DNA of 64,000 bases from Bacteroidales bacterium (GCA_016707785.1 JADJGZ010000057.1:1-64000), one strand, 5' to 3'. Shown: positions 17,335 to 27,411, counted from the stretch's first letter. Numbers and translations are program-made. Notes: generated from the sequence alone by a model not told the origin.

Positions 17335-17366
17335 CCACAAATTACACAAATCCGTCAGCTGACGGA
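17335..17366. repeat. 17-mer repeat copy 2 joined to 16-bp palindrome copy 3
   Basis: CCACAAATTACACAAAT (17335-17351) is identical to 10334-10350. It overlaps by one base the perfect palindrome TCCGTCAGCTGACGGA (17351-17366), related to those at 2001 and 6612. The element sits inside the carboxylase operon, between the carrier and carboxyltransferase genes. Confidence 0.6.
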
Positions 17367-17465
17367 CAAATAATCACAAATATGATTGAGGTGTTGGGGT
17401 CACATTCATAATTTCCGGATTGCTTACCATACGTTTCCAATCTCTGTTAGCTGACATGCGATTCA

Positions 17466-17975
17466 TTATTCAATCACTACCATCACCTGGTTACCATCAA
17501 TGGTATCGCCTTCCTTTACAGGAATTTCAACAACGGTTCCATCTTTCCCTGCTTTGAATTCACTTTCCATTTTCATGGCTGAAACAACGATCACGGTTTG
17601 GCCTTTTTCAACTGAATCCCCAATATTAACAGGTATCCTGACCACCTTTCCAGGCATTGGGGAACGTATAATATTCCCGCCATGATGATCACCGGCATCT
17701 TCCCGGCTTCTCATGTAGCGTGTTTCTGCATCAATCACTTCTATATCATAGGAAAAGTAGAAAGTGTTGACAGCATAATGCTTGGGTTCTGCTGATTCTA
17801 TCACTTCTATATTGTAGGATTTCCCTTTATAAAGTGCAGAATATTCCCCTTTGCCCAATTTCACCAGGTCAACTTCGTAAATCTTATCATCTACGGAAAT
17901 TGTCAAAATGTTACCCTCTCGTTTGAGTTCTTTGACAATCGCATTCCTGTCGTTTACTGTTAATTCTAATTCCAT
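17466..17975 (-). CDS. Biotin carboxyl carrier protein of the acyl-CoA carboxylase
   Basis: 169 residues. The C-terminal biotinyl domain (about residues 95-169) carries the biotin attachment motif VVSAMKMESEF, with the target lysine near residue 135, and the opposite-hairpin sequence EGDTIDGNQVMVVIE. The N-terminal 90 residues form a small beta domain, as in carriers of the propionyl-CoA or methylmalonyl-CoA decarboxylase type. It is the second gene of the operon, 39 bp after the biotin carboxylase. It carries the carboxyl group between the two catalytic subunits. Confidence 0.92.
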   Translation of the reverse strand: MELELTVNDRNAIVKELKREGNILTISVDDKIYEVDLVKLGKGEYSALYKGKSYNIEVIESAEPKHYAVNTFYFSYDIEVIDAETRYMRSREDAGDHHGGNIIRSPMPGKVVRIPVNIGDSVEKGQTVIVVSAMKMESEFKAGKDGTVVEIPVKEGDTIDGNQVMVVIE

Positions 17976-18014
17976 GGGTACTTTGATGATGTTTCTTGAA
18001 TGAATATCAGGTTC

Positions 18015-19541
18015 TTAGAGGCGATAGGCTGATTGACGGCGGCCGAATTGTTTCCAATCGGATCCATGACGGGCAGTAGCATTGTCGATAGTTATTCTAA
18101 CTTTCTCCAATTTATCAGTATAATCAACAAACGTAGCGATTAATGCCAGGTCTTCGCAGTACATATCACATTCAGTCTGGGCCATCAGGAACTTCTGGTT
18201 CTTTTCGATGAAATGAGTGTTGTATTTCCCCTTTCTGAAATCATCAGCTTCCATAATCCGCTCCAGGAACCGAATGGAGGTTTTTACACCTGTGATCTTA
18301 TATTCATATAGTGCCCGACGCATTCGCTGTATAGCTTCTTCTCTTGTTTGTGCCCATACAATCAGCTTACTGATCATCGGATCATAATAGATGGGGATTG
18401 TATATCCGGTATAAACATATCCATCACACCTGACACCCAGTCCGAGAGGCTCTGTAATATGCGTAATGGTACCAGGGTTCGGCATGAAGTTATTATCTGT
18501 ATCTTCTGCATAAATCCTGCATTCGATAGCATGTCCTGATTGTTTCAGGTCTTCCTGCCTGAATGGCAGCGGATGACCTTCAGCAACCCTGATTTGTTCC
18601 TTAACCAGGTCGACACCAACAACGCGCTCAGTAATGGGGTGTTCTACCTGTAGGCGGGTATTCATTTCAAGGAAATAGAAATTCAGGTTATCATCCATGA
18701 TAAACTCAATGGTTCCCGCACCTTCATAATTCACTGCTTTGGCAGCTGCAACAGCGTATTCCCCCATCCTGGAACGAACCTCAGGGTTCATGATTGGGGA
18801 AGGCGTTTCTTCTACCACTTTTTGATGGCGGCGCTGAACCGAGCATTCCCTTTCAAAAAGATGGACAGTGTTCCCCTGTTGATCAGCAAGAACCTGGAAT
18901 TCAATATGATGAGGTGATTCAATATATTTTTCAATGTAAACAGAATCATCCCCGAAGGCTGTTTTGGCTTCAGACCGGGCAGAACGTAAAGAACTGATGA
19001 TCTGTGATTCTTCCTTAACCAGGCGCATCCCTTTTCCTCCTCCACCTGCTGAAGCTTTGATCATTACAGGAAGGCCTATTTGCTGAATGATGGTCATGGC
19101 CTCATTTTCATCGGTTACCTTATCGGTAGTACCAGGAACAACCGGAACCCCTGCCGCAATCATTGATCTGCGGGCAGTAATTTTGTCACCCATCCCTTCA
19201 ATAGCTTCAGGGGACGGTCCTATAAATTTGATTCCTTCCTGCTGGCACCTTCTTGAAAAAGAGGCATTTTCTGATAAAAATCCGTAACCGGGATGAATGG
19301 CATCAGCCTTGCACATCTTCGCAACTTCAATTATCTTATCCATGTTCAGATAACTCTCTGAAGAGGGTGAAGGACCTATATGATAAGCCTCCCCGGCATA
19401 ACGAACATGCATGGCTGAACGGTCAGCATCTGAAAAGACTGCCACGGTATGAATTCCCATTTCACGGCATGAACGGATGATCCTGACAGCTATTTCACCA
19501 CGATTAGCAATAAGAACTTTCTTGATTTTCCTTTGATCCAT
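18015..19541 (-). CDS. Biotin carboxylase subunit of the acyl-CoA carboxylase
   Basis: 508 residues. It carboxylates the carrier's biotin with ATP and bicarbonate. It has the N-terminal KVLIANRGEIAVRIIRSCRE, the glycine-rich ATP loop KASAGGGGKGMRLV, the catalytic ECSVQRRHQKVVEE, the metal/ATP-binding FLEMNTRLQVEHPITE, and a complete C-terminal lobe. The tail after about residue 450 is longer than in AccC of fatty-acid synthesis, as in propionyl-CoA type enzymes that lack a fused carrier. It is the first gene of the three-gene operon, and a 160-bp gap with no recognised element lies upstream. Confidence 0.93.
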   Translation of the reverse strand: MDQRKIKKVLIANRGEIAVRIIRSCREMGIHTVAVFSDADRSAMHVRYAGEAYHIGPSPSSESYLNMDKIIEVAKMCKADAIHPGYGFLSENASFSRRCQQEGIKFIGPSPEAIEGMGDKITARRSMIAAGVPVVPGTTDKVTDENEAMTIIQQIGLPVMIKASAGGGGKGMRLVKEESQIISSLRSARSEAKTAFGDDSVYIEKYIESPHHIEFQVLADQQGNTVHLFERECSVQRRHQKVVEETPSPIMNPEVRSRMGEYAVAAAKAVNYEGAGTIEFIMDDNLNFYFLEMNTRLQVEHPITERVVGVDLVKEQIRVAEGHPLPFRQEDLKQSGHAIECRIYAEDTDNNFMPNPGTITHITEPLGLGVRCDGYVYTGYTIPIYYDPMISKLIVWAQTREEAIQRMRRALYEYKITGVKTSIRFLERIMEADDFRKGKYNTHFIEKNQKFLMAQTECDMYCEDLALIATFVDYTDKLEKVRITIDNATARHGSDWKQFGRRQSAYRL

Positions 19542-19702
19542 AGAATAATTATCTCAAATATTGCTTGTTGAATGAGCTTGTTAAAGGAAAGCTATTTTTT
19601 TTGCGGCTGCGAATATACATATTTTTCAGATATACATTCATAGATATGTAGATGAACATACTATGTTAAGGAGTGTAAAACGCAGGGAAATCTTATGAAG
19701 GT

Positions 19703-20890
19703 TTAGGTAATTCTGTATTTCGAATAATGCCTGATGGTAAAACCAATGAACAATGCCAGCGCCAGGATATTGAGCCCGGAACAAATGAGGAAGGCAATTC
19801 CAAGGCCTGTTTTGCCGGCAAGGTATCCTGTGATCATCATCCCTGCACCAATGCCAAGGTCAAGGACTGTAAAAAGGGTAGAATTAGCAGCGCCTCTCCT
19901 ATTTGGGGTAACCATGTTATTGATCATAGCCTGGAAGGTCGGGAATAAGACTCCACCTCCAATACCCATGGCAAAAGCAGCTCCATAAAATCCGGGAGTA
20001 TGATGATTGAGGGCTAATATTATGAACCCTGCAATGATCAGAATAAAAGCAATAATGGTAATCTGCACAGGCCCTTTCCGGTCAAAAATTTTGCCTGATG
20101 TTAATCGTGTAACTGCAATTCCTACAGCATATACCAGGAAAAAATAACCTGCATCACCCACTCCTGTCTCCTTCACATATATTGAAATGAAGGTTACTAC
20201 CCCACCATAGGTGATCATATTGATGAATAAAATGATGGCCACTGGCAACGCAGATTTTTCCATGAGGTTCTTCAGTGCAAAACCTGATGTATGCTTGGGT
20301 ATTTCCGGGTGCCTGATGCTTAAAGCAAACAGAAATCCGACGAGGCCCAGAATGACCGAAGCGAGAAACATCCGGTCGTAATTTCCATCCGACATAAGCT
20401 GCAATCCAAGAAATGGCCCGATAGCCATAGGAATAGTGCTTGCCAGTCCGAAATAGCCTAATCCTTCACCCCTTCTGTTAGCCGGGACAAGATCAACAGC
20501 AATGGTACTTCCTGTTGTGGTAGTAATTCCCCATAACAATCCGTGAAGAAACCTCAGCATTAATAAGCCTGCCAGTGTTATGGCCACCATGTATCCGGCA
20601 AATACCAAAGCAAAGAAGAATAAACCGGCAAGGTAAATCCATTTCCGGCCATGAATGTCAATGAGGTAGCCTGTTGCAGGGCGGATAATGAGGGCAGCGA
20701 ACGTATAAATAGCCAGGATGATCCCAATTTGTCCGGGACCGGCTTTAAGCATTTTGGCCAGGTATAGCGGAAGAGTAGGTAGAAGGAGATAAAAAGCAGT
20801 AAAAACCAGGAGGCTTGCCATAAATATAGAAATGAAACTTCTGGTCCAGATAGGTTGTTGCGGATGGTTCATTTCTATGTTTGGGTTCAC
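19703..20890 (-). CDS. MFS transporter, drug/metabolite efflux type
   Basis: 395 residues with twelve hydrophobic helices. The loop 2-3 motif of major facilitators appears as GYLIDIHGRKWIYLAG and its repeat as GKIFDRKGPVQ, and RRGEGLGYFGLA precedes helix 5. Size and motifs fit the YfcJ/YhhS-like efflux branch, but the substrate is unknown. Divergently arranged to the YceI operon, with 223 bp between the start codons. The AT-rich stretch just before the ATG (TAATTTTG at 20903-20896) resembles a -7 box but would leave almost no leader. Confidence 0.85.
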   Translation of the reverse strand: MNPNIEMNHPQQPIWTRSFISIFMASLLVFTAFYLLLPTLPLYLAKMLKAGPGQIGIILAIYTFAALIIRPATGYLIDIHGRKWIYLAGLFFFALVFAGYMVAITLAGLLMLRFLHGLLWGITTTTGSTIAVDLVPANRRGEGLGYFGLASTIPMAIGPFLGLQLMSDGNYDRMFLASVILGLVGFLFALSIRHPEIPKHTSGFALKNLMEKSALPVAIILFINMITYGGVVTFISIYVKETGVGDAGYFFLVYAVGIAVTRLTSGKIFDRKGPVQITIIAFILIIAGFIILALNHHTPGFYGAAFAMGIGGGVLFPTFQAMINNMVTPNRRGAANSTLFTVLDLGIGAGMMITGYLAGKTGLGIAFLICSGLNILALALFIGFTIRHYSKYRIT

Positions 20891-21113
20891 AAGGGCAAAA
20901 TTAGTGTTATTCGGGAATTTTTGTATTTTCGTAATAGCTGAAATTCATAACAATCATTCTGTTTAACTGTTTTTCTGAAGATACAAACCTTAAAAACTTA
21001 GCAAATCACAGGAATCGCAAGGAAACTTTGAGATGCATCTGTCATCAGCTTAACCCGGCAAACAGACAATAGTATGCAATGTAAGGAAATTTCCAATTTA
21101 TCTACCCAAACTT

Positions 21114-21698
21114 ATGACTAAACCAAAGCATAGTAGTCTTTTTCCTATGAGCAAGCATTCCTTCCTGTTTATTATTGCCCTGAGTATATCATTGGCAGCT
21201 ATGTCGCAGAAAGGACTTTTTGAAGCACGGAAAAGCCTTGTCAACTTTGTTTCAGATGCGCCTTTAGAATTGATAAAAGCATCTTCAAAGGAACTCAAAG
21301 GATTCCTGGATCCGGAGAAAAGAACATTTGCTTTTATTATTCCCAGTAAATCATTCGAAGGATTCAACAGTCCATTACAACAGGTTCATTTTTCAGAAAA
21401 CTATATTGAAGCATCCAAATACCCTGATGCATCCTTTAAAGGGAAAATCATTGAACAGGTAGATCTTAATAATGATGGGGAATACCAGGTACGTGCCAAA
21501 GGAGCATTAAAAATTCATGGTGTTGAACAGGAGAGAATCATTCGTGTTAAAATAAAGATCGTAAAAGGGATTATGGTAGTAAGTTCTGAGTTTTCCATTT
21601 TACTTCAGGAACACAATATTACCATACCAAAAGTTGTCTATCAGAAAATTGCCGAGGAAATATTCATCAAGGTCAGTATGGAGATGGTGAGAAAATGA
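21114..21698 (+). CDS. YceI-family periplasmic protein (first copy)
   Basis: 194 residues, or 183 from the internal ATG at 21147 (MSKHSFLF), which gives a more usual signal peptide ending at AAMSQ. The mature part is a YceI lipocalin-like barrel: VNFVSDAPLELIKASSKEL, FIIPSKSFEGFNSPLQQ, HFSENYIEASKYPDASFKG and LKIHGVEQ. YceI proteins bind isoprenoid-type lipids in a long hydrophobic pocket; their physiological roles vary. The last codons overlap the start of the sensor kinase by 4 bp (ATGA), so the two are translationally coupled. A paralogue lies at 28382-28936. Confidence 0.88.
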   Translation: MTKPKHSSLFPMSKHSFLFIIALSISLAAMSQKGLFEARKSLVNFVSDAPLELIKASSKELKGFLDPEKRTFAFIIPSKSFEGFNSPLQQVHFSENYIEASKYPDASFKGKIIEQVDLNNDGEYQVRAKGALKIHGVEQERIIRVKIKIVKGIMVVSSEFSILLQEHNITIPKVVYQKIAEEIFIKVSMEMVRK

Positions 21699-24625
21699 AT
21701 TTAGCTATTAAAAATGATAAAATTTACCGGATTGCCATTCTAACCGGTATTCTTTTGTTCCAGGCATTTCAAGGGCTTTTTGCCCAATCCCCCTATTTCC
21801 GTAATGTCAGAATGCCTGAATCGTTAAAGGAAACTATTATCAATTGCTTGTACCAGGATCCTGAGGGCCCGCTTCTTATAGGCACCAACCATGGATTATA
21901 CCGTTATGATGGCCGCAATTTCACCCTGGCCGCAAATGCTGCTGAAGGCCTCAAACTCCAGGTGAGTGCCATCTATCGTGACCCCAGTCAGACATTATGG
22001 GTAGGAACCAGGAGCGGGAATATTTATAGAGCCATGGGTGATAGCCTGGTTAAGTTCGATCCCCAGGAGGGTTTACCCCAAAAAGCGATTACCGGATTTG
22101 TAACAGATAAAGGGGGCAACCTCTGGTTCTCAACATACGGGGAAGGCCTTTATTACTATAATGGCCGATATCTTTATAACCTGAATGCTGAGGACGGACT
22201 TACAGATGACTACTGTTATGGACTTATTGCCGATGATTATGGCCGCATCTGGTCAGGGACCGACAATGGAATCTCTGTTTGTTTTGTGAAAGAAAAATTG
22301 AAAAAAATTGAAAAAATAACTACAGATCAAGGTTTGCCGGATAATATTGCATTGAAACTGGCATTGGGGAAGAATGGTTTGGTATGGGTAGGCATGCAGG
22401 ATGGTGGGATTTGTTCCGTCAATAGCAATTCCATGAAGGTTTATTACCCTGATATTGCTAAAAACTGGAAATATGGTCCGGTGGAAGATATCCTTATCTT
22501 TAATCAGACCTTATGGTTAAGCAGTAATAATCATGGGATACTGGAGATTGACCTGGCAATCAATGGAGCCCCCGTTTCTTTTACGCGGGGTGAGAAATTC
22601 AGTTTTAATAAAGTTAACCATCTATTGGCTGATAACCAAGGGAATAGCTGGATCACCACCAATAGTGAGCTGATATTCTCAGCAGGGCCGGGATTTAAAA
22701 GAATCAGCAATCCTGATATTCCAGCCCATTCAAATGTACAATCCATCCTTGCTGATCGAACGGGTAATGTATGGTTTAGTTGCGAAAACAGGCTTTGCAG
22801 GTTTTCACCCGGGGAAACTGGCAGTAATCGCCTCAAAGATTATCATGTACCGGTAAATCGTAAAATACATATTATCAGTCTCTATGAGGATTCGGCAGGA
22901 TTCATCTGGGCCGGCACTTTTGGAGGGGGGCTCTTCAGAATTAATCCTTCTTCTGGCCGGGTGAGAATGATCAATGAAAAAGATGGCCTCACCAATGGTA
23001 ATATCCTTTCCATCGCCGGGAAAGGAAATGAGATATGGCTGGCAACACTTGGTGGAGCATATCGATGCAGTATCCTTGGCCATCCGGATGTCGAAGATGT
23101 CAAACTCAAATTCGAAAATTTCGATCAAAAGTATGGCCCGGGAAACAATTATATATACAAGGTTTTTATCGATTCGAAAGGGAGAGTTTGGTTTGGAACT
23201 GATGGGAAAGGAATCGCTGTTTATGAAAAGGGTGTTTTTAAAGGCTTTGATGAAAAGGATGGGATACGAAGCAAAGTAGTTTATTCTATTTCGGAAGATG
23301 CTTCAGGGAACATTTGGTTTACTACTTCAAATGCGGGTGTTTACCGCTTCGATGGGAAAAAATTCAAGAACTATACAACTGCAGAGGGCCTAAGTGATAT
23401 GCAAATCAGCTGCCTTCTTGCCGATCGGGAACATCATGTTTTCTTTGCCCATGATCGCGGAGTGGATATACTGGATATCAGGAATGGCTCTTTTATTTAT
23501 TATGGAGAAGAACTGGGACTGGAAGCTATCAATCCAAACCTGAATGTTGTTACAATTTCCAGTTCAAAACTGGTATGGCTGGGAACTCAGGAAGGAATTT
23601 TGCGGATTGAAATGCCGGATGATAAAAGGCCTCAACGGCCGGAGGTTGTTCTTAACAAAGTTTCTGTTTTCCTTGGCGCGGAAAATTTCATGGGTATCCA
23701 CAAATTCACAGCAACACAGAATCACCTCTCTTTCTTCTTTAATGCCATCTGGTTTAGTTCACCGGAGCTGGTTACTTACCAGGTGAAACTTGAGGGCTAT
23801 GACCTTGATTGGATCAATACAAGAGAGAACCTGGTTACTTACTCCAGTCTGCAACCCGGGACATACGTATTCAAGGTTCGTGCTTCCTTAAAAGGAAATT
23901 ATGCAAATTCAGAAATCCTGAGTTATAAGTTCACCATTGAGAAACCACTCTGGCGAAAAACATGGTTTATATTGCTGGTAATATTGGTTGGGACAGCCCT
24001 GGCTATTGCAATGGTCCGCATCCGGGAACTTAGGTTCAAACAAAAAGAAGCTTCAGAGCGGGAAAAATTACTTTTTCAATTGCAGACACTCCGAAGCCAG
24101 GTAAACCCGCATTTTCTTTTTAACAGTTTTAGCACACTTATTTCTGTAATCGATGAGAACAAAGACCTGGCCATTGATTATGTGCAGAAACTTTCCCAGT
24201 TTTTCAGGAATATCCTGGAGTACCGCGACCGCGACCTCATCACACTCAGAGAAGAGCTCAAACTCATCGAAACATACATATACCTGCAAAGGCAACGTTA
24301 TGGGGATCATTTCAGGATTGAGCTGCAAATCGACACTGAATATCAGTCTACATTAATACCCCCAATGACGCTGCAGATGTTGGTTGAAAATGCCATTAAA
24401 CATAATGTGGTTTCACCCGAGAAACCGCTAACAGTAAGGATTTATGCTGATCAAAATTCCCTGTTTATCAGGAATAACCTTCAACGTAAAAAGATTGTTG
24501 AATCCTCTACCGGTGTTGGACTGATGATCATCAAAAACCGTTATAACCTGTTGGGTTTAGATGAAATTAATATTTCGGAAACCAAGGATGAGTATATACT
24601 TCAACTTCCTCTAATAAAACCATGA
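21695..24625 (+). CDS. Propeller-sensor histidine kinase (Reg_prop, Y_Y_Y, LytS-type kinase)
   Basis: 976 residues. A signal peptide is followed by about 640 residues of repeated two-component propeller blades (GNLWFSTYGEGLYYYNG, GRIWSGTDNG and GRVWFGTDGKGIAVYE are typical), then a Y_Y_Y domain (about 680-755), one membrane helix (about 757-776), and a cytoplasmic HisKA_LytS/HATPase core. The phosphoacceptor histidine is in QVNPHFLFNS (about 802), the N-box is LVENAIKHN, and the G-box is STGVGLMIIKNRYN. It is the same design as polysaccharide-utilisation sensors but with a LytS-type kinase and a separate LytTR partner 4 bp downstream. The extracellular ligand is unknown; co-expression with a periplasmic YceI suggests a lipid or envelope signal (inference). 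Confidence 0.93.
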   Translation: MNLAIKNDKIYRIAILTGILLFQAFQGLFAQSPYFRNVRMPESLKETIINCLYQDPEGPLLIGTNHGLYRYDGRNFTLAANAAEGLKLQVSAIYRDPSQTLWVGTRSGNIYRAMGDSLVKFDPQEGLPQKAITGFVTDKGGNLWFSTYGEGLYYYNGRYLYNLNAEDGLTDDYCYGLIADDYGRIWSGTDNGISVCFVKEKLKKIEKITTDQGLPDNIALKLALGKNGLVWVGMQDGGICSVNSNSMKVYYPDIAKNWKYGPVEDILIFNQTLWLSSNNHGILEIDLAINGAPVSFTRGEKFSFNKVNHLLADNQGNSWITTNSELIFSAGPGFKRISNPDIPAHSNVQSILADRTGNVWFSCENRLCRFSPGETGSNRLKDYHVPVNRKIHIISLYEDSAGFIWAGTFGGGLFRINPSSGRVRMINEKDGLTNGNILSIAGKGNEIWLATLGGAYRCSILGHPDVEDVKLKFENFDQKYGPGNNYIYKVFIDSKGRVWFGTDGKGIAVYEKGVFKGFDEKDGIRSKVVYSISEDASGNIWFTTSNAGVYRFDGKKFKNYTTAEGLSDMQISCLLADREHHVFFAHDRGVDILDIRNGSFIYYGEELGLEAINPNLNVVTISSSKLVWLGTQEGILRIEMPDDKRPQRPEVVLNKVSVFLGAENFMGIHKFTATQNHLSFFFNAIWFSSPELVTYQVKLEGYDLDWINTRENLVTYSSLQPGTYVFKVRASLKGNYANSEILSYKFTIEKPLWRKTWFILLVILVGTALAIAMVRIRELRFKQKEASEREKLLFQLQTLRSQVNPHFLFNSFSTLISVIDENKDLAIDYVQKLSQFFRNILEYRDRDLITLREELKLIETYIYLQRQRYGDHFRIELQIDTEYQSTLIPPMTLQMLVENAIKHNVVSPEKPLTVRIYADQNSLFIRNNLQRKKIVESSTGVGLMIIKNRYNLLGLDEINISETKDEYILQLPLIKP

Positions 24626-24629
24626 TGTC

Positions 24630-25394
24630 ATGAATGTATTGATCATTGAAGATGAAGCCGCAATTGCCCGTCGTATGCAGAAACTACTGCTCGAAATTGA
24701 TCCTGCGATTACTGTAATTGAAACACTGGGTAGTGTTGAGACTTCAGTTGCATGGTTTAAATCACATACGGAACCGGACCTGGCTATTATGGATATTCAA
24801 TTAGCTGACGGTTCCAGTTTTGAAATATTCGGGGAGGTACAAATCAATTGCCCTGTAATTTTCGCCACGGCATATGATCAATATGCTATACAGGCTTTCA
24901 AAGTCAACAGCATCGACTACCTGTTAAAGCCTGTTCAAAAAGAAGAACTGGCCGAAAGTCTTAAAAAATTTAAACGTTTACAGACACCATCCGGGCCCCA
25001 AGGTCTCGATTATTCAGTTATTGCCCAGATCCTGGGAGCGAAAAAGGCGGATTATCTGAAACGCCTGGTAATACGGTTCGGCGATGTTATCAAAGCGGTA
25101 GAAGTAAAGGATGTAGCCTACTTTTATACGGATGAAAAGATCGTTTATGCAACCCTGACAGAAGGAAAAACTTATCCTATCGATTTTACCCTTGACCAAT
25201 TAGAGAAAAAACTTGACCCTGAACGTTTTTTCAGGATTAACAGGAAGTTTCTGATCAGCTACGAATCGATCACTAAGATGATTTCCTACAGTAAGTCACG
25301 GGTAAAGATTACTCTTGCCCCGGTAACAGAGTTGGAGGTAATCTCCAGTACTGAAAGATCAGGTGATTTCAAAGAGTGGCTGGCCGGAAAATAA
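24630..25394 (+). CDS. LytTR-family response regulator
   Basis: 254 residues: a receiver domain (phosphoacceptor Asp55 in AIMDIQLADGS, acidic pair near the N-terminus in IIEDEAA, lysine in YLLKPVQKEEL), then a LytTR DNA-binding domain (about 145-250, with FFRINRKFLISYESI and SRVKITLAP). It is the cognate partner of the kinase immediately upstream (4 bp gap). The gene converges on the fn3-like gene with only 7 bp between the stop codons. Confidence 0.94.
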   Translation: MNVLIIEDEAAIARRMQKLLLEIDPAITVIETLGSVETSVAWFKSHTEPDLAIMDIQLADGSSFEIFGEVQINCPVIFATAYDQYAIQAFKVNSIDYLLKPVQKEELAESLKKFKRLQTPSGPQGLDYSVIAQILGAKKADYLKRLVIRFGDVIKAVEVKDVAYFYTDEKIVYATLTEGKTYPIDFTLDQLEKKLDPERFFRINRKFLISYESITKMISYSKSRVKITLAPVTELEVISSTERSGDFKEWLAGK

Positions 25395-25401
25395 CTACAG
25401 A

Positions 25402-27393
25402 TTACTTGTTTGCGGCAACTTTCGACATCACACTCTCAACTCCGGTTGCGTTACATGAGGAAATATAGTATTGAGCCCCTGTTGATGACGGGTCAAAAAA
25501 TTCTGTTGCCGTAGCCGGAAGAGTAATTACGAGTATTGGTGACAACCCTTCTTGTGCCTTATAGATTTTATAGGTCTGAATTCCTTTATAAACAATGGGT
25601 ATCCAGGTTAGCAGATTCCCACCCTTTTGAACCTCGCATTCCAGGCCAAAAGGAGGCAATGGCGTGTTACCCTGAAGCGAGACCGTAATCTGCTTTCCGT
25701 CTGAAACCATTAAACTGTCGGTTCCCCTTGACTGAAGACGATAGGTATAGATCTTACCATACATGGATGTCTGATCCAGGAAGTAATTGGAAACATATAA
25801 CTCATTGTTTCCAGCCAGTGTAAAGAAGGGTGAGAGATCCGTTCCTGCACCGGCTTCCGTTCTGCGTGAAACAAGATATCCTTTAACCAGTGAATCCGAC
25901 TTTTTTGTATCCTCCCAGAAGATATTGATTTCAATACTGTCGATAGCCGCTCTAAGAGCCCCCGGGGCTGAGATTTTAGAGCCTTTTATTGTGCCGGTGG
26001 CTACCTGGTTAGAGAGGTCACTGATTCCGTAGCCAGGTTTCTCTGTTCGAACAGCATAAACATATTGAGTGCCCCCCGATAAATCAGTCCCTGCATCAAT
26101 AAAAGATGCCTTAGTGCCTGAAGTGGGAATAAAATCAGAGATGGCTTGAAAGCCTTCCTGAGCCTTTTTCCTGAAAACCCTGATTCCGGTTCCCTGTAGA
26201 TCGATTGAATCAATATCGAGTTGTATTCCGCGGGCTGAACCAAATACTCCGGTAATATAAGGAGCTTGCAGCCTGCGGATATTAAAGGAACTTGCCATAA
26301 CCTTGTTACTTTGTTTATAACGCGATCCGTTTGATGCGTTTGCCTGGATAAAATAATAGTAGTCTTTATCAGGTTTGATGCGGTCGTCGATAAAAGTGGT
26401 ATCATTATTCCCAAGGGTTACCAGTTGAACAAAGCCTTTATCGGGCCATTCGCTGCGAAATACTGCCATTGACCTGGTGCCCTTTGGATCACTGAACTGC
26501 CAGTTCAGGGTATTCCCAAAGCGTTCAGTTAGTTTATTGACTTTCACTGAGTGAAAAACAGCCTTATTAAAGTGATCATATGTAATGGCTGATACCTGGG
26601 AGTGATTCCCGGCATTCCCCAGAAGATCAAATGGAACATAATAGTACTGGAGTTCCTTCTCCGACTGTGATGGTTTGATTGAATCGGTAAAAGTAAAATA
26701 AGTAGTATCATTGATCGTATATCGGCCAGTGGTTCCTCCGGCATTGAATGCTTTCCCGTTATCGATCCCGTGCACCATGAAAAGTGGGGAGGGATTCTTA
26801 CCTGCAGTCATCCATTTGATAAAGACAGATTTTTCTGACCTGGAACTTTCAGATAACCTGACTTCATCAAACACAGCCTTAAAAGGCATGCTAATCCGCT
26901 CTGAAACCCCGGTAGACAGAGCCTTCCCATTTATATCCAATGCCTGGATCCTGTATTGAAAGGAACCTGTTCGTGCAGTTGAGTCGTGATACATTAACCC
27001 TAATGCCATTCGCACCGGGTAATGCAATATCATCCCTTTAAGAGAATCGACAGTGCCGGCCTGGCGGGCTTTATCGAACAACTGCTGCAATTTTTGCTGA
27101 GAAGGCAGCGGTTGTGATGGTAATAATTTCTTTGCCTTATCAATTGAGTTGAGAAAGTTTTTAAAGGTAACCGGGCAAGTGATTTCAGCCAGACTTTTCC
27201 AACTACTGTCAGTTTCCCTTCGTTCAATTTTGTAAATACTTACCATTTTCCCGGAAGGAATGAACTTCCCCGGGAAAAGAAAAATGCCTTCAGGGCCCGG
27301 TTTTGCAAGCTCTTCGGTTTGTGCATGAAGAGTGGCATTGCCAATGGCAAAAAAGAAGAATATAGTGAATGGCAAAAAAGTTCGAAGGTTCAT
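25402..27393 (-). CDS. Secreted fibronectin type III-like protein
   Basis: About 663 residues from the ATG at 27393 (MNLRTFLPFTIFFFFAIG), chosen because a -7 element (27419-27412) lies too close to the earlier ATG at 27414. The signal peptide ends near LHAQTEE. The mature protein consists of beta-sandwich modules of fn3 type, recognisable by repeated YYYFIQANASNGS, YVYAVRTEKPG and YRLQSRGTDS strands and the [WL]xW-like starts (LLTWIPIVYKGI, IFWEDTKKSDS). No catalytic domain or T9SS sorting domain is seen; it ends in VMSKVAANK. Probably a periplasmic or surface structural protein of unknown role. Confidence 0.7.
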   Translation of the reverse strand: MNLRTFLPFTIFFFFAIGNATLHAQTEELAKPGPEGIFLFPGKFIPSGKMVSIYKIERRETDSSWKSLAEITCPVTFKNFLNSIDKAKKLLPSQPLPSQQKLQQLFDKARQAGTVDSLKGMILHYPVRMALGLMYHDSTARTGSFQYRIQALDINGKALSTGVSERISMPFKAVFDEVRLSESSRSEKSVFIKWMTAGKNPSPLFMVHGIDNGKAFNAGGTTGRYTINDTTYFTFTDSIKPSQSEKELQYYYVPFDLLGNAGNHSQVSAITYDHFNKAVFHSVKVNKLTERFGNTLNWQFSDPKGTRSMAVFRSEWPDKGFVQLVTLGNNDTTFIDDRIKPDKDYYYFIQANASNGSRYKQSNKVMASSFNIRRLQAPYITGVFGSARGIQLDIDSIDLQGTGIRVFRKKAQEGFQAISDFIPTSGTKASFIDAGTDLSGGTQYVYAVRTEKPGYGISDLSNQVATGTIKGSKISAPGALRAAIDSIEINIFWEDTKKSDSLVKGYLVSRRTEAGAGTDLSPFFTLAGNNELYVSNYFLDQTSMYGKIYTYRLQSRGTDSLMVSDGKQITVSLQGNTPLPPFGLECEVQKGGNLLTWIPIVYKGIQTYKIYKAQEGLSPILVITLPATATEFFDPSSTGAQYYISSCNATGVESVMSKVAANK

Positions 27394-27411
27394 AATGGTA
27401 GAATTTCGGCT

